From Streptomyces sp. CB09001 (GTDB taxonomy: Bacteria; Actinomycetota; Actinomycetes; Streptomycetales; Streptomycetaceae): a stretch of 64,000 nt of DNA. The stretch lies in NCBI RefSeq assembly GCF_003369795.1, contig NZ_CP026730.1, forward strand, positions 4,641,001 through 4,705,000, read 5' to 3'. Positions 16,304 to 25,472 of this stretch are shown in pieces. How positions within the stretch are numbered: position 1 is the first letter of the stretch; the number at the start of each line of letters is the position of its first letter. Under the pieces are notes generated by a model. That model was not told the DNA's origin. It was given only the letters and a program-made list of their open reading frames with translations, and did not search any database. The position numbers and the translations under genes were made by a program.

Positions 16304-16341
16304 CCCCCGGGGAAGATTCTTTCGGATTCCTCCCCCTCTCC

Positions 16342-16368
16342 TGTCACACCGCCGCCCCGCCCCGGGTC
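16342..16368 (+). promoter_or_regulatory. ECF41-like promoter upstream of the NmrA-like gene
   Basis: TGTCACA (16342-16348), 16 bases, GGTC (16365-16368). The -35 element is identical to that of the sigma gene at 9905 and the spacing is the same; one -10 base differs (G for C). It lies about 95 bp before the start codon. Confidence 0.5.
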
Positions 16369-16464
16369 ATACCGCCACCACACACGGCGGACGTCCCGGC
16401 GGGGCGGTCCCACATCGGCCCCCACCCCGCCTCCCGGACGCCACGGACACCGGGAGCAGCAGCC

Positions 16465-17253
16465 ATGACCCACCACCCCTCGACCTCCACGACGCCCCTC
16501 CTCGTCACCGGCGGCACCGGAACCCTCGGCGGCCATGTCGTCCCGCTGCTGCGGGCGGCCGGTCAGGACGTACGCGTCCTCACCCGACGCCCCCGCCCCG
16601 ACGCGGACGGCATCACGTACGTCACCGGCGACCTCAGCACCGGCGAGGGCGTCGAGGCCGCCGTCGACGGCGTGCACACCGTGCTGCACCTGGCGGGCGG
16701 CCCCAAGGGCGACGACGAGGCGACCGGCACCCTGGTGCGCGCCGCGGTCGGTGCGGACGTACGGCACCTCGTGTACATCTCGGTCGTGGGCGCCGACCGC
16801 GTCCCGCTGGCCTGGCTGCGCACCAAGCTGGAGTCGGAGCGGGCGATCGCCGCCTCGGGGATCGGCTGGACGGTGCTGCGGGCGGCCCAGTTCCACGAGC
16901 TGACGCTGACGATGATCGAGAAGATGACCCGGCTGCCGGTGCTCCCGGCCCCGGGCGGGCTGCGTCTGCAACCGGTCGCCGCCCGCGAGGTCGCCGCGCG
17001 CCTGGCCGAGCTGACGCTGGCCGGGCCGTCCGGCCGCGTGCCCGACATGACCGGACCCGAGGTCCACGATCTGGCCACGCTGGCCCGTTCCTACCTCGAT
17101 GCGCGCGGCGGACGCCGACGCCCGAAGCTGCCGGTGCGCATTCCCGGGAAAGCGGGGCGCGCGTACCGTTCTGGCGAGAACCTCACCCTGGAAGACGCGC
17201 TGGTCGGGAAGCTGACGTGGGCCGAATTCCTGGCGGAGAGGGCGGCCGGATGA
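16465..17253 (+). CDS. NAD(P)H-binding SDR/NmrA-like oxidoreductase
   Basis: A 262-residue atypical short-chain dehydrogenase. The nucleotide-binding loop is TGGTGTLGGHVV at about 15-26, followed by VLTRRP. There is no YxxxK active site; the region reads YISVVGADR, as in NmrA and NAD(P)-binding epimerase-like proteins, so it may be a redox sensor or a reductase of unknown substrate. ATG 16465 follows a GGAGCAGCAGCC leader. The ECF41-like promoter upstream suggests control by the sigma factor at 9982, whose group often controls such oxidoreductase/epimerase genes. Confidence 0.82.
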   Translation: MTHHPSTSTTPLLVTGGTGTLGGHVVPLLRAAGQDVRVLTRRPRPDADGITYVTGDLSTGEGVEAAVDGVHTVLHLAGGPKGDDEATGTLVRAAVGADVRHLVYISVVGADRVPLAWLRTKLESERAIAASGIGWTVLRAAQFHELTLTMIEKMTRLPVLPAPGGLRLQPVAAREVAARLAELTLAGPSGRVPDMTGPEVHDLATLARSYLDARGGRRRPKLPVRIPGKAGRAYRSGENLTLEDALVGKLTWAEFLAERAAG

Positions 17254-17469
17254 GTTCTCCCGGCATTTCTGGCCGAAAGTCGGCGCAGTCGAAGAATATG
17301 CGCATGACAACTATTGCAAAGCGAATGAAAACCTTCGCCCCCACCTCCGCAAAGGGCGCTGAAATACCGTTTCTGCAGCGAATTTCGGCGAGATCCTGAA
17401 AGCGGCACACAGCATGCCCGCCGGAACCCGGTGGGCATTGCTCCGTCGCGTTCGCAAGGAGATGGCAAC
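17254..17469 (+). promoter_or_regulatory. AT-richer leader/promoter region of the nar operon
   Basis: About 215 bp, clearly richer in A and T than its surroundings (for example AAAGCGAATGAAAACC near 17317). It probably holds the promoter and control sites for narGHJI. I could not recognise a specific regulator box. AAGGAG at 17456-17461 is the narG SD. Confidence 0.45.
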
Positions 17470-20400
17470 GTGGTGCGAAGCAGGGCGAAGGCCGCGGCCG
17501 ACGCCGCCGACCGGCTGCTGAAGGCCGGTCAGCTGCTGCGGAAGTCCCCGACCACCCTCGACCTGAGGGCCGTGTACCGCACGGACCAGAAAGTCAATGA
17601 CAGTCCTTATCGGGAGCGGTGGGCGCATGACAAAGTCGTGCGCTCCACGCACGGCGTCAACTGCACGGGTTCCTGCTCGTGGAAGGTGTACGTCAAGGAC
17701 GGTCTGATCACCTGGGAGACCCAGCAGACGGATTATCCGAGCGTCGGCCCCGACCGGCCGGAGTACGAGCCGCGCGGCTGCCCGCGCGGCGCCTCCTTTT
17801 CCTGGTACACCTACTCGCCCACCCGCGTTCGCCATCCGTTGGCCCGCGGTGTCCTCGTCGAAATGTACCGGGACGCCAAACGCCGGCACGGCGGCGACCC
17901 CGTGGCCGCCTGGGCCGAGCTGACGTCCGACCCCGACAAGCGGCGCCGCTACCAGCGCGCCCGCGGCCACGGCGGCTTCGTCCGCGTCGACTGGGACGAG
18001 GCGCTGGAGATCGCCGCCGCCGCCCAGGTGCACACCATCGCCGAGTACGGCCCCGACCGGGTGGCCGGTTTCTCCCCGATCCCCGCCATGTCGATGGCCT
18101 CGCACGCGGTCGGCGCCCGCTACCACTCCCTCATCGGCGCCCCGATGATCTCCTTCTACGACTGGTACGCCGACCTCCCGATCGCCTCCCCGCAGGTCTT
18201 CGGAGACCAGACCGACGTACCGGAGTCGGGGGACTGGTGGGACGCGGCCCACCTGATGCTGTGGGGTTCCAACGTCCCCGTCACCCGCACCCCGGACGCC
18301 CACTGGATGGCGGAGGCCCGCTACCGGGGCCAGAAGGTCGTCGTGGTCTCGCCCGACTACGCGGACGCCACCAAGTTCGCCGACGAGTGGCTGCACCCGC
18401 ATCCCGGTACGGACGGTGCGCTCGCCATGGCGATGGGGCACGTGCTGCTCACCGAGTTCTTCGTGCGCCGGCAGGTGCCCTACTTCACCGACTACGTGAA
18501 GCGCTTCACCGACCTGCCCTTCCTGGTCGCCCTCGACGAGCACGCGGAGGGCCGACGGACACCCAGCAAGTTCGTCACCGCCGCCGACCTCGGGCTCGGC
18601 CGGCACGCCGACGCCGGGGCGCGGGCCTGGATGCCGGTGCTGATCGACGCCGACACCGACGACGTCGTCGTCCCGAACGGCACCCTCGGCGACCGGTGGG
18701 GCAAGGGTGGCGCGGGGCGCTGGAACCTCGACCTCGGCGGGGTCGATCCGCTCCTCACCCTGCACGGGCACACGGACGGCCGCCGCGGCAACGGTGTCGA
18801 GGTGGTGCTGCCCCGCTTCGACGAACCCGGCGCCACCGTCGTGCGCGGTGTCCCGGCCCGGGAGATCGGCGGCCGGCTCGTCACCACCGTCTACGACCTC
18901 CTCCTCGCCCAGTACGCCGTCGCCCGCCCCGGACTCACCGGGCAGTGGCCCACCGGCTACGACGACGCCGAGGAACCCTGCACCCCCGCCTGGCAGGAAC
19001 GCATCACCTCGGTCCCGGCGGACGCGGCGATCCGCACCGCCCGGGAGTTCGCGCGCACCGCCGAGCAGACCCGGGGCCGCTGCATGATCGTCATGGGCGC
19101 CGGAACCAACCACTGGTTCCACTCCGACACCATCTACCGCTCCTTCCTCTCCCTGCTCATCCTCACCGGCTGCCAGGGCGTCAACGGCGGCGGCTGGGCG
19201 CACTACGTCGGCCAGGAGAAGGTCCGCCCGTACACCGGCTGGCAGCAGCTGTCCACGGCCGCCGACTGGGTCCGGCCCTCGCGGCAGATGGCGGGCACCC
19301 CGTACTGGTACCTGCACACCGGCCAGTGGCGGTACGAGTCCCACGCCGCCGACGCCCTCGCGTCGCCCACCGCGCCCGGCACCCTCGCCGGGCTCCACAC
19401 CGCCGACCTGGTCGCCCAGTCCGCCCGGCTCGGCTGGATGCCGTCGTACCCGACCTTCGACGCCAATCCGCTCGACCTCGGCCGCCGGGCCCGGGAGAGC
19501 GGGCAGGAGCCGGCCGACTGGATCGCGGAGCAACTCGGCTCGGGCGCCGTCGACTTCGCCGGCGAGGACCCCGACGCGCCCCGCAACTGGCCGCGCGTCC
19601 TGACCGTGTGGCGGGCCAACCTGATCGGCTCCTCCGCCAAGGGCAACGAGTACTTCCTGCGCCACCTGCTCGGCGCCCGCGACGGTGCCACCGCCGACGA
19701 GGCGCCGCCCGGGCACCGGCCGCGCTCCGTGGCCTGGCGGGACGACGCCCCCGAGGGCAAGCTCGACCTGCTGCTGAGCCTCGACTTCCGGATGACCTCC
19801 ACGACGCTCTTCTCCGACCTCGTGCTGCCCGCCGCCACCTGGTACGAGAAGCACGACCTGTCCTCCACGGACATGCACCCCTTCGTGCACGCCTTCAGCC
19901 CCGCGATCAACCCGCCCTGGCAGGCCCGCACCGACTTCGAGATCTTCCACTCCCTCGCCCGCCGACTGAGCGAACTCGCCGCCGGACGCCTCGACACGGC
20001 CCACGACCTGGTCGCCACCGCCCTCCAGCACGACACCCCCGGCGAGACGGCCCAGCCCGGCGGCCGGGTCACCGACTGGCGCGACGGACGCACCCCCATC
20101 GAGCCGGGCCGCAACGCCCCTCAGGTCTCCGTGGTGGAACGGGACTACACGGCCGTCGCCGACCGGCTCGCCGCCTTCGGGCCGCTGGCCGAGGAACACG
20201 GCATGACCGTCAAGGGCGTGACCGTCAACCCGCACGAGGAGTCGCGCTGGCTCGCCGCCCGCTGCGGCACCGCCGCCGCCGGAGCCGCCCGCGGGCGCCC
20301 CCTGCTCGACACCGACGTCAAGTTCTGCGAGGCGGTCCTCGCCCTGTCCGGCACCACCAACGGCCGCCTCGCCGCCGAGGGCTTCGACCGCCTCGCCGAC

Positions 20401-21177
20401 CGCGTCGGCGCCGGCGCCGGGCTCGCGGAGCTGGCCGCGTCGGTGCGGGAGCGGCGGGTGGTCTTCTCCGACACCCAGGAGCGGCCCGTACAGGTCGGGG
20501 CGAGCTTCGAGTGGTCCGGCAAGGAGGCGCCCGACCGGCGCTACTCGCCCTTCACCGTCAACACCGAGCACAAGAAGCCCTGGCACACCCTCACCGGCCG
20601 CCAGCACTTCTACGTCGACCACGACTGGTTGGCCGAGCTGGGCGAGCAACTCCCCGTCTACCGGCCCCCGCTGAACCTGGCCGAGCTGGGCGACACCCCG
20701 ACGCCCACCGGCGACGGCCGCGCGGTGACCGTCCGCTACCTCACCCCGCACGCCAAGTGGTCCATCCACTCCGAGTACCAGGAGAACCTGCTGATGCAGA
20801 CCCTGGCCCGGGGCGGCCCCGTCATCTGGATGAGCCCCGCCGACGCCGCCGCGATCGGCGCCGCCGACAACGACTGGGTGGAGGCCGTCAACGCACACGG
20901 CGTCGTCGTCGCCCGCGCAATCGTCTCGCACCGCGTCCCGGACGGCACGGTGCTGATGTACCACGTCCAGGAACGCCTGGTGAACGTCCCCAAGTCGGAG
21001 GCGAACAGCCGCCGCGGCGGCGTCCACAACTCCCTCACCAAGCTGCTCGTCAAACCCACCCACCTGATCGGCGGTTACGGCCAGCTCTCCTTCGCCCCCA
21101 ACTACTACGGCCCGACCGGCAACCAGCGCGATGCCGTCACCACGATCCGGCGCCGCTCCCAGGAGGTCACGTACTGA
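17470..21177 (+). CDS. narG: Respiratory nitrate reductase alpha subunit
   Basis: Catalytic Mo-bis-MGD subunit that reduces nitrate to nitrite on the cytoplasmic side of the membrane, 1235 residues. The FS0 cluster ligands are His61, Cys65, Cys69 and Cys104 (HGVNCTGSC, then RGCPRG), the His-first pattern of NarG. The Mo ligand is Asp231 in FYDWYADLP. No Tat signal is seen, as expected for NarGHI. GTG 17470 is chosen for its AAGGAG eight bases upstream; a second GTG follows at once. The stop overlaps narH (TGATG). S. coelicolor has three nar operons with different developmental timing; by neighbourhood this would be the third (narG3). No narK transporter is adjacent. Confidence 0.97.
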   Translation: MVRSRAKAAADAADRLLKAGQLLRKSPTTLDLRAVYRTDQKVNDSPYRERWAHDKVVRSTHGVNCTGSCSWKVYVKDGLITWETQQTDYPSVGPDRPEYEPRGCPRGASFSWYTYSPTRVRHPLARGVLVEMYRDAKRRHGGDPVAAWAELTSDPDKRRRYQRARGHGGFVRVDWDEALEIAAAAQVHTIAEYGPDRVAGFSPIPAMSMASHAVGARYHSLIGAPMISFYDWYADLPIASPQVFGDQTDVPESGDWWDAAHLMLWGSNVPVTRTPDAHWMAEARYRGQKVVVVSPDYADATKFADEWLHPHPGTDGALAMAMGHVLLTEFFVRRQVPYFTDYVKRFTDLPFLVALDEHAEGRRTPSKFVTAADLGLGRHADAGARAWMPVLIDADTDDVVVPNGTLGDRWGKGGAGRWNLDLGGVDPLLTLHGHTDGRRGNGVEVVLPRFDEPGATVVRGVPAREIGGRLVTTVYDLLLAQYAVARPGLTGQWPTGYDDAEEPCTPAWQERITSVPADAAIRTAREFARTAEQTRGRCMIVMGAGTNHWFHSDTIYRSFLSLLILTGCQGVNGGGWAHYVGQEKVRPYTGWQQLSTAADWVRPSRQMAGTPYWYLHTGQWRYESHAADALASPTAPGTLAGLHTADLVAQSARLGWMPSYPTFDANPLDLGRRARESGQEPADWIAEQLGSGAVDFAGEDPDAPRNWPRVLTVWRANLIGSSAKGNEYFLRHLLGARDGATADEAPPGHRPRSVAWRDDAPEGKLDLLLSLDFRMTSTTLFSDLVLPAATWYEKHDLSSTDMHPFVHAFSPAINPPWQARTDFEIFHSLARRLSELAAGRLDTAHDLVATALQHDTPGETAQPGGRVTDWRDGRTPIEPGRNAPQVSVVERDYTAVADRLAAFGPLAEEHGMTVKGVTVNPHEESRWLAARCGTAAAGAARGRPLLDTDVKFCEAVLALSGTTNGRLAAEGFDRLADRVGAGAGLAELAASVRERRVVFSDTQERPVQVGASFEWSGKEAPDRRYSPFTVNTEHKKPWHTLTGRQHFYVDHDWLAELGEQLPVYRPPLNLAELGDTPTPTGDGRAVTVRYLTPHAKWSIHSEYQENLLMQTLARGGPVIWMSPADAAAIGAADNDWVEAVNAHGVVVARAIVSHRVPDGTVLMYHVQERLVNVPKSEANSRRGGVHNSLTKLLVKPTHLIGGYGQLSFAPNYYGPTGNQRDAVTTIRRRSQEVTY

Positions 21178-22865
21178 TGCGCGTCATGGCACAGGTGGCG
21201 ATGGTCATGAACCTCGACAAGTGCATCGGCTGCCACACCTGCTCGGTCACCTGCAAACAGACCTGGACCAACCGCACCGGCACCGAGTACGTCTGGTTCA
21301 ACAACGTCGAGACCCGCCCCGGACAGGGCTACCCCCGCGGCCACGAGGACCAGGAGAAGTGGAAGGGCGGCTGGCACCTCAAGGGCGGGCGCCTCGTCCC
21401 GCGCACCGGCGGCCGCGCCCGCCGCCTCGCCCGCCTCTTCGCCAACCCCGAACTCCCCACCCTCGACGACTACTACCAGCCCTGGACCTACGACTACGAG
21501 AACCTCACCACCGCACCCCTCGGCGACGACATCCCCACCGCCCCGCCCCGCTCGGCGATCGACGGCCACCCCACCGCCATCACCTGGGGCCCCAACTGGG
21601 ACGACGACCTCGGCGGCGGCCCCGACCAGCTCGCCGCCGACCCGCTGCTCGCCCGGATGAGCGAGCAGGTCCGGCTCGACTACGAGCGGGCGTTCATGTT
21701 CTACCTGCCCCGCATCTGCGAGCACTGCCTCAACCCGTCCTGCGTCGCCGTCTGCCCCTCCGGCGCCCTCTACAAGCGCGTCGAGGACGGCATCGTCCTG
21801 GTCGACCAGGACCGCTGCCGGGGCTGGCGGATGTGCGTCAGCGGCTGCCCGTACAAGAAGGTCTACTTCAACCACGCCACCGGCAAGGCCGAGAAGTGCA
21901 CCTTCTGCTACCCGCGCATCGAGGCCGGGGATCCCACCGTCTGCTCCGAGACCTGCGTCGGCCGGCTCCGCTACCTCGGCGTCATGCTCTACGACCCCGA
22001 CAAGGTCGGCGCCGCCGCCTCCGTCACCGACGAGCAGGACCTGTACGAGGCCCAGCTCGGCTGCTTCCTCGACCCCGACGACCCCGAGGTGGCCCGCGCG
22101 GCGGAGGCGTCCGGCATCCCGCACGACTGGGTCGAGGCCGCGCGCCGCTCCCCGGTGCGCGCGCTGATCACCCGCTACCGCGTCGCGCTCCCGCTGCACC
22201 CGGAGTACCGCACGATGCCGATGGTCTGGTACGTCCCGCCGCTCTCCCCGGTCGTCGACGCCCTCACCGGCAGCGGCCACGACGGGGAGGACCCGGCCGC
22301 GCTGTTCGGCGCGATCGACACGCTGCGCATCCCCCTCGGCTACCTCGCCGAGCTCTTCACCGCGGGCGATCCGGGTCCCGTCGAAGCGGCCCTGTGCCGG
22401 CTGGCCGCGATGCGCTCCCACATGCGGCGCGTCAACCTCGGCGAGGAACAGGACCCGCGGATCGCCGAGTCGGTCGGTCTTGACGAGCCCGGAATCCTGG
22501 AGCTGTACCGGCTGCTCGCCCTCGCCAAGTACGACGAGCGGTACGTCATCCCGACCGCCTACACCGGCTCCGTCCCCGACCCCGGCGGCACCGGGGCGGG
22601 CTGCAGCCTGGACGGCGTCGGCGGGCCGGGGATGATGCCGGAGGGCGCGGGCGGCGGCCCCGGCCCCGGCTTCGGCTCCGGCTCCGGCTCCGGATCCGGG
22701 GAGTTCGACCCGGACGCCTTCCACGCGCCGCCGACCGCCGGGTCCGGAACGTCGTCGTCCGCGCTGCGCGGCCGGGTCAACCTCCTGAACTGGAACGGGA
22801 AGGGACGCCCGAACGGCCTCTTCCCGCGCGCCCGCGGCACCGTCCGGACGGAGCCCGAGCTGTGA
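21177..22865 (+). CDS. narH: Nitrate reductase beta subunit, iron-sulfur
   Basis: Electron-transfer subunit of 562 residues. The first cluster motif is Cys16-x2-Cys19-x2-Cys22-x3-Cys26. Later groups are CEHCLNPSC, CRGWRMCVSGC (Trp at a Cys position, as in the 3Fe-4S site) and the motif around KCTFCYPR. The ATG overlaps the narG stop by one base, with AGGAGG upstream. Near the C-terminus a Gly/Ser/Pro-rich insert (about residues 484-508, ending in GSGSGSGSG) separates the domain from the conserved FHAPP...RVNLLNWNG tail. The stop overlaps the narJ start. Confidence 0.97.
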   Translation: MRVMAQVAMVMNLDKCIGCHTCSVTCKQTWTNRTGTEYVWFNNVETRPGQGYPRGHEDQEKWKGGWHLKGGRLVPRTGGRARRLARLFANPELPTLDDYYQPWTYDYENLTTAPLGDDIPTAPPRSAIDGHPTAITWGPNWDDDLGGGPDQLAADPLLARMSEQVRLDYERAFMFYLPRICEHCLNPSCVAVCPSGALYKRVEDGIVLVDQDRCRGWRMCVSGCPYKKVYFNHATGKAEKCTFCYPRIEAGDPTVCSETCVGRLRYLGVMLYDPDKVGAAASVTDEQDLYEAQLGCFLDPDDPEVARAAEASGIPHDWVEAARRSPVRALITRYRVALPLHPEYRTMPMVWYVPPLSPVVDALTGSGHDGEDPAALFGAIDTLRIPLGYLAELFTAGDPGPVEAALCRLAAMRSHMRRVNLGEEQDPRIAESVGLDEPGILELYRLLALAKYDERYVIPTAYTGSVPDPGGTGAGCSLDGVGGPGMMPEGAGGGPGPGFGSGSGSGSGEFDPDAFHAPPTAGSGTSSSALRGRVNLLNWNGKGRPNGLFPRARGTVRTEPEL

Positions 22866-23560
22866 GCCGTAGCCATAGCCATAGCCATAGCCATAGCCAT
22901 AGCCGGATCCGTAGCCGTACCGGAACGACCAGCACCGCCCCGGTCGTGTTCCAGGCCGCCGCCCTGCTGCTGGCGTACCCGGACCGGGACTGGCCCCGCC
23001 GCCCGCGCACCGTCCGCGAGACGGTCGCCGCGCTTCCCGGCCCCGAGATCCAGCTCCTGCTCTCCTTCTGCGACCGGGCGGAGCGGGAGGACCCCCTCGC
23101 CGTGGCCGCCCGCTACGTGGCCACCTTCGACCGCAGCCGCCGGCGCTGCCTCTACCTCACCTACTACACCGACGGCGACACCCGCCGCCGCGGCGCCGCA
23201 CTGGCCCGAATCAAGTCCGTGTACCGCACCCACGGCTGGCTGCCGCCCGACGACGAACTGCCCGACTTCCTGCCGCTGATGCTGGAGTTCGCCGCCCGCA
23301 CCCCCGGGGCGGGCACCGCACTGCTGACGGAACACCGCGCGGCGATCGAGGTCCTGCGCTACGCCCTCGAAGCCCACCGCAGCCCCTACGCCGCCCTCCT
23401 CCAGGCCGTCGGCCGGTGCCTGCCGGGCCAGGCACCGGCCAGCCGCGAGGAGGCCCTGCGCCTGACCCGTACCGGCCCGCCGGCCGAGGCGGTGGGCCTC
23501 GACGTCCTTGGACCCTTCCCCGCCCAGCCCCGGCCGCACGACGACGGAGCCCGCCGATGA
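22862..23560 (+). CDS. narJ: Nitrate reductase assembly chaperone
   Basis: NarJ-type chaperone for insertion of the Mo cofactor into NarG, 232 residues and not part of the final enzyme. The core (about 25-190) has the TorD-like helical pattern: AALLLAYPD, then LYLTYYTDGDTRRRG and LPDFLPLMLEF. The GTG start overlaps the narH stop (GTGA), so translation is coupled; no independent SD is visible. The first 14 residues are an odd Ser-His repeat (MSRSHSHSHSHSHS) encoded by a hexanucleotide repeat, which is not a standard NarJ feature. The stop overlaps narI by ATGA. Confidence 0.93.
   Translation: MSRSHSHSHSHSHSRIRSRTGTTSTAPVVFQAAALLLAYPDRDWPRRPRTVRETVAALPGPEIQLLLSFCDRAEREDPLAVAARYVATFDRSRRRCLYLTYYTDGDTRRRGAALARIKSVYRTHGWLPPDDELPDFLPLMLEFAARTPGAGTALLTEHRAAIEVLRYALEAHRSPYAALLQAVGRCLPGQAPASREEALRLTRTGPPAEAVGLDVLGPFPAQPRPHDDGARR
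22865..22900 (+). repeat. Hexanucleotide repeat AGCCRT x6 at the narJ start
   Basis: One AGCCGT (22865-22870) then five exact AGCCAT units (22871-22900), with degenerate units continuing to about 22918. It encodes alternating Ser and His. The unit is a multiple of three, so slippage changes repeat number without breaking the frame. Confidence 0.9.
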
Positions 23561-24270
23561 GGCACCTGCACATCGCCCTGTGGGGCGTCCTGCCGTACCT
23601 GACGCTGGTGGTGCTGGTGGCGGGCACCGCCTGGCGCTACCACTACGACCGCTTCGGCTTCACCACCCGCTCCAGCCAGCTGCACGAGAGCCGGCTGCTG
23701 CGCATCGCGGGACCGCTCTTCCACTACGGCCTGCTGTTCGTGATCGCCGGTCACGTGGCCGGGCTCCTGGTCCCCGAGTCGCTGACCGACCGCCTCCACG
23801 TCGGCGAGCACCTCTACCACGCCAACGCCCTGATCGCGGGCGGCACGGCGGGCCTGGCCACGCTCGCGGGCCTCGCCCTCCTGCTGTACCGCCGTCTGCG
23901 GACCCCCGCGATCAGGGCCGCGACCAGCAGGAGCGACCGCGTGGTCTACCCCGTGCTGATCACGGTCGTCCTCGCCGGACTGACGGCCACCGCGTCCGGC
24001 GCGACGGCGGCGTCCACGTACGACTACCGGCTCGGCGTCTCCGTCTGGTTCCGCAGCCTGTTCGCCCTGGACCCGGACGTGACCGCCATGGCCGAGGCCC
24101 CGCTGGTCTACCGCCTGCACGCACTCCTCGCCATGGCCCTCTTCGCCCTGTGGCCCTTCACCCGCCTGATCCACGCCTTCACGGCGCCGCTGGGCTACCT
24201 GGTGCGGCCGTACGTCGTGTACCGCTACCGGGGACGCGGCGAAGTGGGCGCGGGCCGGCCGGGGCGCTGA
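23557..24270 (+). CDS. narI: Nitrate reductase gamma subunit, cytochrome b
   Basis: Membrane diheme cytochrome b of 237 residues that oxidises menaquinol and passes electrons to NarH. Five hydrophobic segments are visible. The four heme-ligand histidines keep the spacing of the E. coli protein: a pair 10 apart in LFHYGLLFVIAGH and a pair 18 apart starting at YRLHALL and ending at RLIH. The start overlaps the narJ stop (ATGA), so all four nar genes are chained by overlaps of 1-4 bp. It is convergent with the aldo-keto reductase gene, 18 bp away. Confidence 0.96.
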   Translation: MRHLHIALWGVLPYLTLVVLVAGTAWRYHYDRFGFTTRSSQLHESRLLRIAGPLFHYGLLFVIAGHVAGLLVPESLTDRLHVGEHLYHANALIAGGTAGLATLAGLALLLYRRLRTPAIRAATSRSDRVVYPVLITVVLAGLTATASGATAASTYDYRLGVSVWFRSLFALDPDVTAMAEAPLVYRLHALLAMALFALWPFTRLIHAFTAPLGYLVRPYVVYRYRGRGEVGAGRPGR

Positions 24271-24288
24271 CGGCTCGGTGGCCGCCGT

Positions 24289-25326
24289 TCAGTGGGCCGC
24301 CGGACGGCGCCGACGGCGCAGCGCCGGGTCGAGCAGCGCGGGCGGGGCGTCGAACTTCTCGTGTGCGGCGAGGTCGGTCCCCGGCGCGACGATGGCGTCG
24401 ATCGCGTCGAGGACGTCGTCGGAGAGCACGGTGTCGGCGGCGGCGAGCTGGGAGCGCAGGTGGTCCAGGGTGCGGGGCCCGACGAGCGCGGCGGTGACGG
24501 CCGGGTGCGCGGTGACGAAGCCCAGCGCGAGCTGGATCAGGCTCAGCCCGGCCTCGTCGGCCACCGCGGCGAGCTTCTCGACGGCGTCGAGCCGGGCCCG
24601 GTTGGCGGGCAGCGTGGTGTCGAAGCGCTCGGGCAGGATCTCGGACCGGTGCGTGGCGACCTCCCGCCCCGCGCGCACCGCGCCCGACAGCCAGCCCGAG
24701 GCCAGCGGGCTCCACACCAGCACGCCGAGCCCGTACTGCTCGGTCACCGGCAGCACGTGGCTCTCGATCCCGCGCTGGAGGAGGGAGTAGCTGGGCTGCT
24801 CGGTGACGTAGCGGCCCAGCCGGTGCTCGCGGGCGGCCCACTGCGCCTCGACGATCCGATACGCGGGGAAGGTGGAGGACCCGAAGTACCGGATCTTTCC
24901 GGCGCGCTGCAGATCGGTGAGCGCGGACAGCGTCTCCTCGTCGCTCGTGGTCGGGTCCCACCGGTGGACCTGGTAGAGGTCGACGTGGTCGACGCCGAGG
25001 CGGCGCAGGCTGTTGTCCAGCTCGGTGACCAGCCAGCGGCGCGAGGAGCCCTGGTGGTTGGGCTCGTCGCTCATCGGCATGTTCGCCTTCGTGGCCAGCA
25101 CGATGTCGTCGCGACGCCCGGCGATCGCCTTGCCGACCATCTCCTCCGACTCGCCGCGGCCGTACATGTCGGCGGTGTCGATGAGGTTGATGCCGCCCTC
25201 CAAGGCGGCGTCGACGATGGCGGTGGCCTCGTCCTGGGTGGTGCGCCCGATGCTGCCGAAGTTCATGGCGCCGAGCGCGAGCGAGCTGACCTGCACACCG
25301 GTGCGGCCCAAGGTGCGGTACTGCAT
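24289..25326 (-). CDS. Aldo/keto reductase
   Basis: NADPH-dependent aldo/keto reductase of 345 residues with a TIM barrel. The catalytic tetrad Asp50 (NLIDTAD), Tyr55 (MYGRGES), Lys80 (LATK) and His121 (YQVHRWD) is complete. It resembles the YajO/Tas-like AKR group; the physiological substrate is unknown. ATG 25326 is preceded by GGAGGAA; the upstream in-frame extension crosses the operator region and is not used. It is divergent from a TetR gene with two dyad operators between them, so it is very likely repressed by that regulator. Confidence 0.92.
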   Translation of the reverse strand: MQYRTLGRTGVQVSSLALGAMNFGSIGRTTQDEATAIVDAALEGGINLIDTADMYGRGESEEMVGKAIAGRRDDIVLATKANMPMSDEPNHQGSSRRWLVTELDNSLRRLGVDHVDLYQVHRWDPTTSDEETLSALTDLQRAGKIRYFGSSTFPAYRIVEAQWAAREHRLGRYVTEQPSYSLLQRGIESHVLPVTEQYGLGVLVWSPLASGWLSGAVRAGREVATHRSEILPERFDTTLPANRARLDAVEKLAAVADEAGLSLIQLALGFVTAHPAVTAALVGPRTLDHLRSQLAAADTVLSDDVLDAIDAIVAPGTDLAAHEKFDAPPALLDPALRRRRRPAAH

Positions 25327-25397
25327 GACGGTTCCTCCGTTGGGGGCATGACTTGGTGGCGGGTTCGGTGCTCTGGCATCATGAGGAGACACCAAGC

Positions 25398-25448
25398 GGA
25401 ACGCCGTCCCGTTTACTCGTCCAACAATACGGAACGGTGTCCCGTTTA
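25398..25448. promoter_or_regulatory. Two copies of an 18-bp dyad operator
   Basis: Copies at 25398-25415 and 25431-25448 share GGAAC...CCCGTTTA, 33 bp apart. The second has the perfect dyad AACGG-TGTC-CCGTT; the first has one mismatch. They lie between the aldo/keto reductase and TetR genes, the expected place for autorepression and target repression. Confidence 0.7.
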
Positions 25449-25472
25449 TCAATCGGTGAAGGGAACGGCACG

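Noticed and set aside
17311-21063. A 1250-codon open frame on the minus strand
   Set aside because: It is exactly antisense to narG and shows only Val/Gly/His-rich composition typical of the shadow of a high-GC gene; no family motif.
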